DNA of 64,000 nucleotides from Pseudomonas sp. A34-9 (GTDB lineage: Bacteria; Pseudomonadota; Gammaproteobacteria; Pseudomonadales; Pseudomonadaceae), in the NCBI RefSeq assembly GCF_029543085.1, contig NZ_CP119967.1, positions 1,948,501 to 2,012,500 on the forward strand, written 5' to 3'. Shown piece by piece: positions 38,266-47,335 of this stretch (positions are counted from its first letter, which is position 1; every line of letters starts with the position of its first letter). The notes beneath the pieces are model-generated. The model saw only the letters and a program-made list of their open reading frames with translations. It ran no database searches and had not been told where the DNA came from. A program made the translations under genes and the position numbers.

Positions 38266-39170
38266 GTGTGGCGTTGTTGAGTGTCGCCGCAGTGGCGCTG
38301 GATGCGCTGTTGGGTGAACCGAAACGCTGGCATCCGCTGGTGGCGTTCGGCAATTTCGCCGGGCGCATCGAGCAACGCTTCAACGCTGGTGGGCGGGGCT
38401 GGCGCAGCCATGGCGTCACTGCGTGGGTGATCGCGGTGCTGCCGCTGACCTTGCTCGCCACCGCGTTGTCCTGGGCGCCGTACGTGGGCTGGGTCGTCGA
38501 GATTTTTGCGCTGTATTGCGCCCTCGGCATGCGCAGCCTCGGCGAGCATGTGGCGCCGGTAGCCGCCGCGTTGCGTGCGGACGATCTGGACGAGGCGCGC
38601 AAGCGTGTCGGCTATCTGGTCAGCCGCCAGACCGATGAACTCGACAGCACCGCCGTCGCCCGCGCCGCCACTGAGTCGGTGCTGGAAAACGGCAGTGATG
38701 CGGTATTTGCCGCGCTGTTCTGGTTTGTCGTCGCCGGTGCGCCGGGTGTGGTGCTCTATCGCTTGAGCAATACGCTGGATGCGATGTGGGGTTATCGCAA
38801 CGAACGCTTCGAGCGTTTCGGCTGGGCGGCGGCGAAAATCGACGACGTGCTGAACTACATTCCTGCGCGTCTGGTGGCGTTGACCTACGCACTGCTGGGC
38901 AAAACCCGACTCGCCTTGAAATGCTGGCGTGCGCAGGCACCGAAATGGGACAGCCCCAACGCAGGCCCGGTGATGGCTGCCGGGGCCGGTGCCTTGGGCG
39001 TGGAATTGGGCGGCCCGGCGATTTATCACGGCGAGCTTCACGACCGTCCGCAACTTGGCGAAGGGCAACCGGCCGACGCCGATTCCATCGACCGTGGCTG
39101 GCAATTGGTCCAGCGCGGCGTATGGTTATGGCTGCTGATTCTCTGCGTGGGGGCCGAATTCTATGCTTGA
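38262..39170 (+). CDS. cbiB: Adenosylcobinamide-phosphate synthase (CbiB/CobD)
   Basis: Membrane enzyme joining aminopropanol phosphate to adenosylcobyric acid. The 302 residues have four or five hydrophobic segments, and the motifs [17 protein letters not shown] near 13-29, [19 protein letters not shown] near 140 and NYIPARL near 197 are diagnostic. The start is ATG 38,262, overlapping the bluB stop; GGAG lies 6 bases upstream. In the P. denitrificans nomenclature this gene is cobD. Confidence 0.95.
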   Translation: MSVALLSVAAVALDALLGEPKRWHPLVAFGNFAGRIEQRFNAGGRGWRSHGVTAWVIAVLPLTLLATALSWAPYVGWVVEIFALYCALGMRSLGEHVAPVAAALRADDLDEARKRVGYLVSRQTDELDSTAVARAATESVLENGSDAVFAALFWFVVAGAPGVVLYRLSNTLDAMWGYRNERFERFGWAAAKIDDVLNYIPARLVALTYALLGKTRLALKCWRAQAPKWDSPNAGPVMAAGAGALGVELGGPAIYHGELHDRPQLGEGQPADADSIDRGWQLVQRGVWLWLLILCVGAEFYA

Positions 39171-40155
39171 GCACGGTGGCCGGCTGCGCAAGGCTGCACT
39201 CGATTACGGCATCGCCGAGGCGGACTGGCTCGACCTGTCCAGCGGCCTCGCGCCGTGGCCGTTCCCGATCCCGGATATCCCGCTGCGCGCCTGGGCACGC
39301 TTGCCGGAAACCGATGACGGGCTTGAGCAAGCTGCGTGTGATTACTACGGTGCCGCGCAAGTGCTGCCGGTTGCCGGTTCGCAGATGGCCATCCAGTTGC
39401 TGCCGCGTTTGCGTCGCGCCGGCAAGGTCGGTGTGTTGTCGCCGTGTTATGCCGAGCATGCCGAAGCGTGGCGGCGCAGTGGCTATATCGTGCGCGAAGT
39501 GCTGGAGCAGGAAGTCGAGTTCTTTCTCGACAGCCTCGACGTACTGGTGGTGGTCAACCCGAACAACCCGACCGGCCTGAGCCTGACCCCGGCACGCCTG
39601 CTCGACTGGCATGCGCGGCTTGCCCGGCGCGGTGGCTGGCTGGTGGTCGATGAAGCCTTCATGGACAACACGCCGCAGTTGAGTCTGGCGCCGCATGCCC
39701 ATCAAGTCGGGCTGATCGTGTTGCGTTCGTTCGGCAAGTTTTTCGGTCTGGCCGGGGTGCGTCTGGGCTTTGTCCTGGCCGAGCGCAAGTTGCTCAAGCT
39801 GCTCGCCGAACAGGTCGGGCCTTGGGCGGTGAGCGGACCGACGCGGGTGCTCGGGCAGGCGTGTCTGCAAGACACCGAAGGACATACACGCCAACGGATT
39901 CGCAGCGATGAAGCCAGTGAGCGACTGGCAGCGCTGCTTGAACGCTACGGTTTCAAGCCGCAGGGCGGTTGCGCGCTGTTCCAGTGGCTGATCACCGAGC
40001 ATGCCGAAGCGATGCACGGGTTCATGGCCCGTCGCGGCATCCTCCTGCGCATCTTTACCCACAACAGCAGCTTGCGCTTTGGCCTGCCCGCCAATGCAGC
40101 TGAAGAGGCGCGTCTGGAACACGCTTTAAGCGCTTTTGCCAAGGATCACCCATGA
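39163..40155 (+). CDS. cobC: L-threonine-O-3-phosphate decarboxylase, PLP-dependent
   Basis: Makes (R)-1-amino-2-propanol O-2-phosphate for the nucleotide-loop linker. The 330-residue class I aminotransferase-fold protein has [12 protein letters not shown] near 128, [10 protein letters not shown] near 160 and the PLP lysine in [15 protein letters not shown] near 190. It overlaps cbiB by 8 nt and cobQ by 4 nt. The name follows P. denitrificans; the Salmonella counterpart is called CobD, and the cobC-type phosphatase downstream is a different enzyme. Confidence 0.93.
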   Translation: MLEHGGRLRKAALDYGIAEADWLDLSSGLAPWPFPIPDIPLRAWARLPETDDGLEQAACDYYGAAQVLPVAGSQMAIQLLPRLRRAGKVGVLSPCYAEHAEAWRRSGYIVREVLEQEVEFFLDSLDVLVVVNPNNPTGLSLTPARLLDWHARLARRGGWLVVDEAFMDNTPQLSLAPHAHQVGLIVLRSFGKFFGLAGVRLGFVLAERKLLKLLAEQVGPWAVSGPTRVLGQACLQDTEGHTRQRIRSDEASERLAALLERYGFKPQGGCALFQWLITEHAEAMHGFMARRGILLRIFTHNSSLRFGLPANAAEEARLEHALSAFAKDHP

Positions 40156-41603
40156 CCACCCTGATGGTGCAAGGCACCACCTCCGATGCCGGTAAAAGCA
40201 CACTGGTGACGGCGCTGTGCCGCTGGGCGACGCGTCAAGGCGTGGCGGTCGTACCGTTCAAGCCGCAGAACATGGCGCTCAACAGCGCTGTGACTGCCGA
40301 CGGCGGTGAGATCGGCCGCGCGCAAGCCGTGCAGGCGCAAGCGGCATTTCTCGAGCCGCACACTGACATGAACCCGGTACTGCTCAAGCCCAACAGCGAC
40401 ACCGGCGCGCAAGTGATCATCCATGGTCGCGCGGTGACGTCGATGAATGCCGTGGCATATCACGACTACAAAGCCATCGCGATGAAAGCGGTGCTCGCGT
40501 CCCACGAGCGGCTCAGCGCTGCGTATCCGCTGGTGATGGTCGAAGGCGCGGGCTCGCCGGCGGAGATCAATCTGCGCGCCGGCGACATCGCCAACATGGG
40601 TTTTGCCGAAGCAGTGGATTGCCCGGTGCTGCTGATTGCCGACATCAATCGCGGCGGGGTTTTCGCGCACCTGGTCGGCACCCTGGAGTTGCTCTCGCCG
40701 AGTGAACAGGCGCGGGTCAAAGGTTTCATCATCAACCGTTTTCGCGGCGACATCGCCTTGCTGCAACCGGGCCTCGACTGGCTGGAACAGCGCACCGGAA
40801 AACCGGTGGTTGGCGTGCTGCCCTATGTGATGGATCTGCATCTGGAGGCCGAGGACGGCATCGATCAGCGCCAGACCGACAAGGCCGAACAAGTGCTGAA
40901 AGTGGTGGTGCCGGTGCTGCCGCGCATCAGCAATCACACTGACTTCGATCCGCTGCGTTTGCATCCGCAGGTCGATCTGCAATTTGTTGGCCCGGGACAG
41001 GCGATTCCTGCCGCCGACCTGATCATTCTGCCGGGGTCGAAGAGTGTGCGTAGCGATCTGGCCTACCTGCGCGCCAATGGCTGGGATGCGGCGATCTCTC
41101 GGCATTTGCGTTACGGCGGCAAACTGCTGGGGATTTGTGGCGGTCTGCAGATGCTCGGTGAGCAGGTGCATGATCCGCTCGGCCTCGAAGGTGCGCCGGG
41201 CACGAGTGCCGGTCTGGGCTTGCTGGCGTTCGACACCACGCTTGAAGCCGAGAAGCAGTTGCGCAATGTGCGCGGACGATTGGCACTGGAAGATGCCGAC
41301 GTCAGCGGCTATGAAATTCATGCCGGCGTGACCAGCGGACCGGCCTTGGAAAACGCGGCGGTGCATCTGGATGACGGCCGTTGCGACGGCGCGCAGAGTG
41401 CCGACGGACAAGTGTTCGGCACGTATCTGCATGGCCTGTTTGAATCGCCGACGGCGAGTGCGGCGTTGCTGCGCTGGGCCGGGTTAAGCGATGTGCAGGA
41501 GGTGGATTACCACGGCTTGCGCGAGCGCGATATCGAGCGGTTGGCGGATCTGGTGGAGAAGCATTTGGACAACGATCTGTTGCGGCAGCTCTGTGGGATT
41601 TGA
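40152..41603 (+). CDS. cobQ: Cobyric acid synthase
   Basis: Performs four glutamine-dependent amidations to give adenosylcobyric acid. The 483-residue protein has the N-terminal [18 protein letters not shown] near 9-26, [10 protein letters not shown] and [11 protein letters not shown], and a C-terminal glutaminase with [11 protein letters not shown] (Cys near 333) and [10 protein letters not shown] (His near 425). ATGA overlap with cobC. It is followed by a REPIN and a 148-bp gap before cobU, the largest gap in the operon. Confidence 0.97.
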   Translation: MTTLMVQGTTSDAGKSTLVTALCRWATRQGVAVVPFKPQNMALNSAVTADGGEIGRAQAVQAQAAFLEPHTDMNPVLLKPNSDTGAQVIIHGRAVTSMNAVAYHDYKAIAMKAVLASHERLSAAYPLVMVEGAGSPAEINLRAGDIANMGFAEAVDCPVLLIADINRGGVFAHLVGTLELLSPSEQARVKGFIINRFRGDIALLQPGLDWLEQRTGKPVVGVLPYVMDLHLEAEDGIDQRQTDKAEQVLKVVVPVLPRISNHTDFDPLRLHPQVDLQFVGPGQAIPAADLIILPGSKSVRSDLAYLRANGWDAAISRHLRYGGKLLGICGGLQMLGEQVHDPLGLEGAPGTSAGLGLLAFDTTLEAEKQLRNVRGRLALEDADVSGYEIHAGVTSGPALENAAVHLDDGRCDGAQSADGQVFGTYLHGLFESPTASAALLRWAGLSDVQEVDYHGLRERDIERLADLVEKHLDNDLLRQLCGI

Positions 41604-41621
41604 ATTGCTTGTGCCGGCTTC

Positions 41622-41711
41622 TTCGCGAGCAAGCTTGCTCCCACAATGGACCTGTTGCTCTTAGATTTTGTTTACACCCCATAACCCTGTGGGAGCGAGC
41701 TTGCTCGCGAA
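41622..41711. repeat. REPIN between cobQ and cobU
   Basis: TTCGCGAGCAAGCTTGCTCC... (41,622-41,645) and its 24-bp reverse complement (41,688-41,711) flank a 42-bp A/T-richer spacer. It splits the otherwise tightly packed operon. No terminator T-run or new promoter is evident in the gap. Confidence 0.9.
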
Positions 41712-41751
41712 GGGGCCAATTGTTTCAACACATAATTCTGTGGATGAACCC

Positions 41752-42273
41752 ATGCTCCAACTGATCCTCGGCGGCGCCCGCTCCGGCAAAAGTCGCCTGG
41801 CGGAAAAACTCGCCAGCGATAGCGGCCTGGCCGTGACCTACATCGCCACCAGCCAACCCCTCGATGGCGAGATGAGCGACCGCGTCGCCCATCACCGCGC
41901 CCGCCGTCCCGCCGACTGGGCACTCATCGAAGAACCCTTGGAACTGGCCCGGGTCCTGCGCGAATCCGCCAGCGCCGAGCGTTGCCTGCTGGTCGATTGC
42001 CTGACCCTGTGGCTGACCAATCTGCTGATGCTCGACGACGCCGAACGCCTCGCCGCCGAGCGCGAAGCCTTGCTCGATTGCCTGGCGTCCTTGCCGGGTG
42101 AAATCATTTTTGTCAGCAACGAGACCGGAATGGGTGTCGTGCCGCTGGGCGAATTGACTCGCCGCTACGTCGATGAAGCCGGTTGGCTGCATCAAGCTCT
42201 GGCCGAGCGCTGTCAGCGTGTTGTCCTGACCGTCGCCGGCCTGCCCCTGACTCTGAAAGGACCTGCGTTATGA
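41752..42273 (+). CDS. cobU: Adenosylcobinamide kinase / guanylyltransferase
   Basis: Phosphorylates adenosylcobinamide and transfers GMP to it. The 173-residue protein begins [20 protein letters not shown] (P-loop near 8-15), then [24 protein letters not shown] with the guanylylated His near 47, [13 protein letters not shown] and [12 protein letters not shown]. The start is ATG 41,752; the longer frame from 41,668 reads through REP sequence. No strong Shine-Dalgarno is seen. Called cobP in P. denitrificans. ATGA overlap with cobT. Confidence 0.95.
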   Translation: MLQLILGGARSGKSRLAEKLASDSGLAVTYIATSQPLDGEMSDRVAHHRARRPADWALIEEPLELARVLRESASAERCLLVDCLTLWLTNLLMLDDAERLAAEREALLDCLASLPGEIIFVSNETGMGVVPLGELTRRYVDEAGWLHQALAERCQRVVLTVAGLPLTLKGPAL

Positions 42274-43325
42274 CTCAAACCTGGTGGCTGAACCCGTGCA
42301 AACCGGTCGACATTAATGTCGTTGAACAAGCGGCGGCGCGGCAGCAGCAACTGACCAAACCGGCGGGTTCGCTCGGTCGACTGGAATCGGTAGCGGTGCA
42401 ACTGGCCGGTCTGCAAGGCCGGGTCAAACCGACGCTGGCGCAGGTGTGGATCGCGATTTTTGCCGGCGATCACGGCGTGGTGGCTGAAGGGGTTTCGGCG
42501 TTCCCGCAAGAAGTCACCGGGCAGATGCTGCTCAACTTTGTCAGCGGTGGCGCGGCGATCAGCGTGCTGGCGCGTCAGCTCGGCGCGCAGCTGGAAGTGG
42601 TCGATCTGGGGACGGTGAATCCATCGCTGAACCTGCCGGGTGTGCGCCATTTGAACATCGGCGCGGGCACGGCAAACTTCGTGCAGGGCGCGGCGATGAC
42701 TCAGGCCCAGGGCGAGCTGGCCTTGCAGGCCGGTCGCGACAGTCTGCTGCGAGCGAAAGTGGCGGGCGCGCAGTTGTTCATCGGTGGCGAAATGGGCATT
42801 GGCAACACCACGGCGGCGAGTGCCTTGGCCTGCGCCTTGCTCGATTGCCCGGTGGCACACCTGACGGGTCCCGGCACCGGACTGAATGCCGAAGGTGTCA
42901 GCCACAAGGCGCAAGTGATCGAACGTGCATTGGCGTTGCATGCAGCGCAGCGTGGCGATGCGTTGCAGACCCTGTTCAACCTGGGTGGTTTTGAAATCGC
43001 CGCGCTGGTCGGTGCGTATCTGGCGGCGGCGCAAGAAGGCGTGGCGGTGTTGGTCGACGGCTTCATTTGTACGGTCGCCGCGTTGGTCGCCGTGCGCTTG
43101 AATCCGGGCTGTCGCGAGTGGCTGTTGTTCGGTCACCGGGGCGCCGAGCCGGGCCATCGCCATGTGCTGGAAACCCTGCAGGCTGAGCCGTTGCTGGAAC
43201 TCGGCTTGCGTCTGGGCGAGGGCAGTGGCGCTGCGCTGGCGGTGCCATTGTTGCGTCTGGCCTGCGATCTGCACGGGCAGATGGCGACATTCGCCGAAGC
43301 AGCGGTGGCGGATCGTCCGGCATGA
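42270..43325 (+). CDS. cobT: Nicotinate-nucleotide:dimethylbenzimidazole phosphoribosyltransferase
   Basis: Makes alpha-ribazole phosphate from DMB and NaMN. The 351-residue protein has [12 protein letters not shown] near 24-35, [16 protein letters not shown] near 64-79, [15 protein letters not shown] near 172 and [11 protein letters not shown] near 317 containing the catalytic Glu. With bluB upstream, DMB supply and activation are encoded together. ATGA overlaps on both sides indicate translational coupling. Called cobU in P. denitrificans. Confidence 0.96.
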   Translation: MTQTWWLNPCKPVDINVVEQAAARQQQLTKPAGSLGRLESVAVQLAGLQGRVKPTLAQVWIAIFAGDHGVVAEGVSAFPQEVTGQMLLNFVSGGAAISVLARQLGAQLEVVDLGTVNPSLNLPGVRHLNIGAGTANFVQGAAMTQAQGELALQAGRDSLLRAKVAGAQLFIGGEMGIGNTTAASALACALLDCPVAHLTGPGTGLNAEGVSHKAQVIERALALHAAQRGDALQTLFNLGGFEIAALVGAYLAAAQEGVAVLVDGFICTVAALVAVRLNPGCREWLLFGHRGAEPGHRHVLETLQAEPLLELGLRLGEGSGAALAVPLLRLACDLHGQMATFAEAAVADRPA

Positions 43326-43897
43326 CATTGCATCTGGATCTGCTGCGCCACGGTGAGACTGAACTGGGCGGTGGCCTGCGTGGCAGTCTCGACGATGCGC
43401 TGACCGAAAAGGGCTGGGCGCAGATGCGTGCGGCGGTGGTCGAGAGCGGGCCGTGGCAGAGGATTGTCAGTTCGCCGTTGCAACGTTGTGCGCGGTTTGC
43501 CGCTGAATTGGGCGAGCAAATCAACCTGTCCGTGCATCTCGACAAGGATCTGCAAGAGCTGCATTTCGGCGCGTGGGAAGGGCAGAGCGCAGCGGCGTTG
43601 ATGGAGACGGATGCCGAGGCCTTGGGGCTGTTCTGGGCCGATCCGTATTCCTTCACGCCACCGCAGGGTGAGCCGGTCAGCGAGTTTTCCTCCCGAGTGT
43701 TGGCGGCCGTTGCACGCCTGCACAGCGCCTATGCGGGTGAGCGAGTTCTGCTGATCAGTCACGGCGGGGTGATGCGTTTGTTGCTGGCGCAAGCACGAGG
43801 GTTGCCGCGCGAACAACTGCTCAATGTCGAGGTTGCTCATGGTGCACTGTTTGCGCTGACGATCGAGGCCGACGGTTCACTCAAGGAAGGTTGCTGA
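43322..43897 (+). CDS. cobC: Alpha-ribazole-5'-phosphate phosphatase (histidine phosphatase family)
   Basis: The 191-residue phosphoglycerate-mutase-like protein has [15 protein letters not shown] near 7-21 (phosphohistidine His), the conserved [11 protein letters not shown] near 50, the acidic [10 protein letters not shown] near 78 and the second catalytic His in [12 protein letters not shown] near 143. It sits between cobT and cobS, where the Salmonella-type CobC phosphatase is expected. The symbol clashes with the PLP decarboxylase upstream because of two naming systems. Confidence 0.9.
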   Translation: MTLHLDLLRHGETELGGGLRGSLDDALTEKGWAQMRAAVVESGPWQRIVSSPLQRCARFAAELGEQINLSVHLDKDLQELHFGAWEGQSAAALMETDAEALGLFWADPYSFTPPQGEPVSEFSSRVLAAVARLHSAYAGERVLLISHGGVMRLLLAQARGLPREQLLNVEVAHGALFALTIEADGSLKEGC

Positions 43898-43898
43898 C

Positions 43899-44630
43899 AT
43901 GTTGCCGTTGTGGATCGCCCTGCAATTTCTCAGCAGCCTGCCGATTCGCTTGCCGGGGATGCCCGAGCCGGAACAGCTTGGCCGTTCGCTGCTGTTTTAT
44001 CCGCTGGTGGGGCTGCTGTTCGGGGCGATCCTGTGGGCGTTGAATCTGGCCTTGAGCGGCGCGCCGTTGTTGCTGCATGCAGCGTTGCTGTTGACGGTTT
44101 GGGTGCTGCTCAGCGGTGCGCTTCACCTTGATGGTCTGGCCGACAGCGCCGATGCCTGGCTTGGCGGTTTTGGTGATCGCGAGCGTACGCTGACGATCAT
44201 GAAGGATCCGCGCAGCGGGCCGATTGCGGTGGTCACGCTGGTGTTGGTGTTGCTGCTCAAGTTCGCGGCGTTGCTGGCGCTGATCGAGCAAGGGCATGGG
44301 CTGGCGTTGATCATCGTGCCGTTGCTCGGGCGGGCGGCATTGTTGGGGTTGTTTCTGACCACGCCGTATGTGCGCGCGGGCGGGTTGGGGCAGGCGTTGG
44401 CGGATCATTTGCCGCGCAAGGCCGGGTGGTGGGTGCTGGGCTTGAGTGCGCTGGCCTGCGTGTTGATCGCCGGATTCAGTGCCCTCGTTGCGCTGCTGAT
44501 CGCTGTCGGGGTGTTTGTCTGGTTGCGGCAGGTGATGATGCGGCGGTTGGGCGGGACGACGGGGGATACGGCGGGGGCGTTGCTGGAATTGCTGGAGATG
44601 CTGGTGTTGGTTGGATGGGTTTTGGTCTGA
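43899..44630 (+). CDS. cobS: Adenosylcobinamide-GDP ribazoletransferase (cobalamin synthase)
   Basis: Final step: joins AdoCbi-GDP with alpha-ribazole (phosphate) at the membrane. The 243-residue protein has about six helices. It contains LQFLSSLPIRLP near the N-terminus, GALHLDGLADSADAWLGG near 68-85 with the conserved Asp pattern, and KDPRSGPIAVV near 97. It starts 1 nt after the previous stop and is the last gene of the operon. Called cobV in P. denitrificans. Confidence 0.95.
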   Translation: MLPLWIALQFLSSLPIRLPGMPEPEQLGRSLLFYPLVGLLFGAILWALNLALSGAPLLLHAALLLTVWVLLSGALHLDGLADSADAWLGGFGDRERTLTIMKDPRSGPIAVVTLVLVLLLKFAALLALIEQGHGLALIIVPLLGRAALLGLFLTTPYVRAGGLGQALADHLPRKAGWWVLGLSALACVLIAGFSALVALLIAVGVFVWLRQVMMRRLGGTTGDTAGALLELLEMLVLVGWVLV

Positions 44631-44735
44631 AGTCTTTTATCGGCCATGCTGGCCCCTTCGACTTGCTAACGAAGGCAGCCACGCCGGCAGCAAATGTTAT
44701 GGGTAAATTCATCTGTAACTTGATTTAACATAGTC

Positions 44736-44751
44736 GCGGGTATATACACGC
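44736..44751. promoter_or_regulatory. Likely MarR operator 1
   Basis: GCGGGTATATACACGC is one mismatch from the perfect palindrome at 45,182-45,197. It contains TATATA, 15 bp after TTGATT, so it probably covers the -10 of the regulator's own promoter. It ends 3 bp before the MarR ATG, so a transcript from here would be nearly leaderless. Confidence 0.65.
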
Positions 44752-44754
44752 ATC

Positions 44755-45159
44755 ATGCTTCCTTCTCAGTGTTTGTGCACTAACCTGCGTCGCGCCGCTC
44801 GTGGCGTCAGCAGGCATTACGACGGCGCTCTCGACGGCTTCGGGATCAACGTTGCCCAGTATTCTTTGCTGTGCAACCTGCAGCGTCTCGATCAACCCAG
44901 CATCTCGGAACTCGCCGAGGCGATGGGCCTGGACCGCAGCACCCTCGGACGCAATCTGCGCGTGCTGGAAGGCGAGGGGCTGGTGGCACTGGCCGAAGGC
45001 GAAGACATGCGTAACCGCATCGTCAAACTCACCGAGACCGGCGTGCAACGCCTGGCAGCGGCACTGCCAGCCTGGGAAGCGGCGCAACAACGGTTGATCG
45101 ACCGGCTCGGCGCCGAAAAGCGTGAAACCTTGCTCAGATTGCTGGATGAACTGGCCTGA
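44755..45159 (+). CDS. MarR-family transcriptional regulator
   Basis: The 134-residue winged-helix protein contains LCNLQRLDQPSISELAEAMG (near 39-58), the recognition-helix part LDRSTLGRNLRVLEGEG and the wing with DMRNRIVKLTETG near 84-96, all typical of MarR. It is followed by an MFS exporter, and near-identical palindromes precede both genes, which implies autorepression and repression of the exporter until a ligand binds. The effector is unknown. The start ATG 44,755 has no Shine-Dalgarno. Confidence 0.88.
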   Translation: MLPSQCLCTNLRRAARGVSRHYDGALDGFGINVAQYSLLCNLQRLDQPSISELAEAMGLDRSTLGRNLRVLEGEGLVALAEGEDMRNRIVKLTETGVQRLAAALPAWEAAQQRLIDRLGAEKRETLLRLLDELA

Positions 45160-45181
45160 GGCCGGTTTTTTCCAAACTCAA

Positions 45182-45197
45182 GCGGGTATATACCCGC
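45182..45197. promoter_or_regulatory. Likely MarR operator 2
   Basis: GCGGGTATATACCCGC is a perfect 16-bp palindrome centred on TATATA, 22 bp after the MarR stop and 15 bp before the MFS ATG. It is nearly identical to operator 1. The ribosome site GGAG for the MFS gene follows at 45,202-45,205. Confidence 0.7.
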
Positions 45198-45212
45198 AAG
45201 CGGAGAACAACA

Positions 45213-46421
45213 ATGACATCGATGTGGCGTACGTGCGGTTGGGTATTGGTGGGGAGTGCGCTGATCCTGGCGTTGTCATTGGGCGTGCGGCACGGTTTTG
45301 GCTTGTTCCTGTCACCGATGAGTGCGCAGTTCGGTTGGGGCCGTGAGGTGTTCGCCTTCGCCATTGCTCTGCAGAACCTGATCTGGGGTCTGGCGCAGCC
45401 CTTCACCGGCGCACTGGCTGACCGTTTCGGCGCGGCAAAAGTGGTACTCGTCGGTGGGATTCTCTACGCGGCGGGCCTGGTGTGCATGGGCCTGTCTGAT
45501 TCGGCGGTGACGCTGTCATTGAGTGCCGGTCTGCTGATCGGTATCGGTCTTTCGGGCACTTCGTTTTCGGTAATTCTGGGTGTCGTGGGTCGTGCCGTGC
45601 CGCCAGAGAAACGCAGCATGGGCATGGGTATCGCCAGCGCCGCCGGTTCGTTCGGCCAGTTTGCCATGTTGCCGGGCACGCTGGGCCTGATCGGCTGGCT
45701 CGGCTGGTCGGCCGCGCTGCTGGTGCTGGGCCTGCTGGTGGCGCTGATCGTGCCGCTGGTGAGCATGCTCAAGGACAAGCCGCTGCCGGTGCTCGGCCAT
45801 GAACAAACCTTGTCCGAGGCCCTGCGCGAAGCCTGTTCGCATTCGGGTTTCTGGTTGTTGGCGTTCGGCTTTTTTGTCTGCGGTTTTCAGGTGGTGTTCA
45901 TCGGTGTGCACTTGCCAGCGTATCTGGTCGATCAGCATCTGCCCGCCAGTGTCGGCACCACGGTGCTGGCGTTGATCGGGCTGTTCAACATTTTCGGCAC
46001 TTACACCGCCGGCTGGTTGGGCGGGCGCATGTCCAAACCGCGTCTGCTGACCGCGTTGTACCTGTTGCGCGCGGTGGTGATTGTGCTGTTTCTGTGGCTG
46101 CCGGTGACGACCACGTCGGCCTACCTGTTTGGCATGGCAATGGGTTTCCTGTGGCTGTCGACGGTGCCATTGACCAACGGTACGGTGGCGACCTTGTTTG
46201 GCGTGCGCAATCTGTCCATGCTCGGTGGCATTGTGTTCCTGTTTCATCAGCTCGGCTCGTTCCTGGGCGGCTGGCTGGGCGGGGTGGTGTATGACCGAAC
46301 CGGAAGTTATGACTTGATCTGGCAAGTGGCGATTCTCTTGAGTCTGCTGGCGGCCGCGCTGAACTGGCCGGTTCGCGAACGACCGGTCGCCCGCCTGCAA
46401 GCCGCTGCGAGCGCCACATGA
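45213..46421 (+). CDS. Major facilitator superfamily transporter, MarR-controlled
   Basis: The 402-residue protein has 12 predicted helices and the loop 2-3 motif GALADRFGAAKVVL near 67-80, typical of MFS. The N-terminal HGFGLFLSPMSAQFGWGREVFAF resembles the oxalate/formate antiporter-like branch (monocarboxylate-type MFS). Its regulation by an adjacent MarR points to efflux or uptake of a small organic effector that is not identifiable here. The stop overlaps the ATG of a tiny membrane protein gene. Confidence 0.87.
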   Translation: MTSMWRTCGWVLVGSALILALSLGVRHGFGLFLSPMSAQFGWGREVFAFAIALQNLIWGLAQPFTGALADRFGAAKVVLVGGILYAAGLVCMGLSDSAVTLSLSAGLLIGIGLSGTSFSVILGVVGRAVPPEKRSMGMGIASAAGSFGQFAMLPGTLGLIGWLGWSAALLVLGLLVALIVPLVSMLKDKPLPVLGHEQTLSEALREACSHSGFWLLAFGFFVCGFQVVFIGVHLPAYLVDQHLPASVGTTVLALIGLFNIFGTYTAGWLGGRMSKPRLLTALYLLRAVVIVLFLWLPVTTTSAYLFGMAMGFLWLSTVPLTNGTVATLFGVRNLSMLGGIVFLFHQLGSFLGGWLGGVVYDRTGSYDLIWQVAILLSLLAAALNWPVRERPVARLQAAASAT

Positions 46422-46540
46422 GTCGACTCTGGCCGCGTATCGTCATCATCGCACTCGGCGCCGCATTGCTGGCGCTGGTGTGGTGGGGCTGGCATCAGGG
46501 CGGTCTGGCGCTGATGCAGTTGGGCATGAGCATTTGCTAG
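46418..46540 (+). CDS. Tiny membrane protein (40 residues)
   Basis: ATG 46,418 overlaps the MFS stop as ATGA and the frame runs to TAG 46,540. The product starts MSRLWPRIVIIALGAALLAL, a basic N-terminus followed by one membrane helix. It then has WWGWHQGG and ends LGMSIC, with a terminal cysteine. The overlap and the coherent single-helix composition suggest a real co-translated small protein, perhaps a partner of the exporter. No homology can be claimed from sequence alone. Confidence 0.5.
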   Translation: MSRLWPRIVIIALGAALLALVWWGWHQGGLALMQLGMSIC

Positions 46541-46594
46541 AACGAGGCGTGGCGAGTAACGTCGAAGTCTGACGATTGCTCAAGGATGTTCGAC

Positions 46595-47155
46595 ATGCTG
46601 ATGCGCTGGTGTGCTGTTCCCGCGTTGCTGATGGCATTGACTGGCCTGGCCCAAGCGGCGGACTGTCCCGAATTGCTGCAAGGCTCGTTGCCCAAGCTGC
46701 GAGCCAAGGATTCCATTGATCTGTGCCAGCAGTACGCCGACAAGCCGTTGGTGGTGGTCAACACCGCCAGCTTCTGCGGTTTTGCCCCGCAGTTTGAAGG
46801 CCTTGAAGCGCTGCATAAGCGCTACGAAGGGCAAGGGCTGGAAATGCTCGGCGTCCCCTCCAATGACTTCAAGCAGGAGTCCAAGGACAGCGCCGAGACC
46901 GCCAAGGTTTGCTACGCCAACTATGGCGTGACGTTCAACATGACCGAGCCGCAAAAGGTTCGTGGCGATGACGCTACGCATCTGTTTCAGGTGCTGGCGG
47001 CACAGAGCAGCGCACCGAAGTGGAATTTCTACAAATATGTGGTCGATCGCCAAGGCAAGGTGATCGCCAATTTCTCCAGCCTGACCAAGCCGGATGATCC
47101 GGAGTTTATTGCCGCGATCGAAAAGGCTATCGCCTCGAAACCGCTGAAACCCTGA
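46595..47155 (+). CDS. Exported glutathione-peroxidase-like protein
   Basis: The 186-residue protein has a signal peptide ([17 protein letters not shown], cleavage near 22) and a thioredoxin-like GPx fold with peroxidatic Cys in NTASFCGF near 60 and [10 protein letters not shown] near 145. The usual FPCNQF segment is VPSNDF here, so the Gln of the GPx tetrad seems to be Asp. Two further Cys (CPELL and LCQQY) may form structural or resolving disulfides. Start ATG 46,595 has AAGGA 8 bases upstream; ATG 46,586 overlaps that site. Probably a periplasmic thiol peroxidase. Confidence 0.85.
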   Translation: MLMRWCAVPALLMALTGLAQAADCPELLQGSLPKLRAKDSIDLCQQYADKPLVVVNTASFCGFAPQFEGLEALHKRYEGQGLEMLGVPSNDFKQESKDSAETAKVCYANYGVTFNMTEPQKVRGDDATHLFQVLAAQSSAPKWNFYKYVVDRQGKVIANFSSLTKPDDPEFIAAIEKAIASKPLKP

Positions 47156-47174
47156 TCTCTAGGAGCGGCGGCAC

Positions 47175-47219
47175 GCTGCGATCTTTTGATTTTAAAAAAA
47201 CAGATCAAAAGATCGCAGC
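47175..47219. repeat. GATCGCAGC-type palindrome (second REPIN family), core
   Basis: GCTGCGATCTTTTGAT (47,175-47,190) and ATCAAAAGATCGCAGC (47,204-47,219) are exact reverse complements. Degenerate AGGAGC / AGCTCCTGCA arms extend to about 47,160 and 47,244. Related elements lie at 52,563-52,663, 56,295-56,381 and 63,348-63,420. Confidence 0.8.
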
Positions 47220-47265
47220 CTCGTTGCATTTGACAGCTCCTGCAGATCGCACAAATTTCAGGCAT

Positions 47266-47304
47266 AAAAAAGCCCCGCCTCTGTAAAGAGCGCGGGGCTT
47301 TTTT
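47266..47304. terminator. Bidirectional terminator between GPx-like gene and fadL
   Basis: AAAAAAGCCCCGC and GCGGGGCTTTTTT pair over 13 bp, with a smaller CTCT/AGAG stem inside the loop. A and T runs on both sides allow termination in both directions for the convergent genes. Confidence 0.9.
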
Positions 47305-47335
47305 GTCGGCGAGGGGTTAGCCTCGCCATGCAGCA

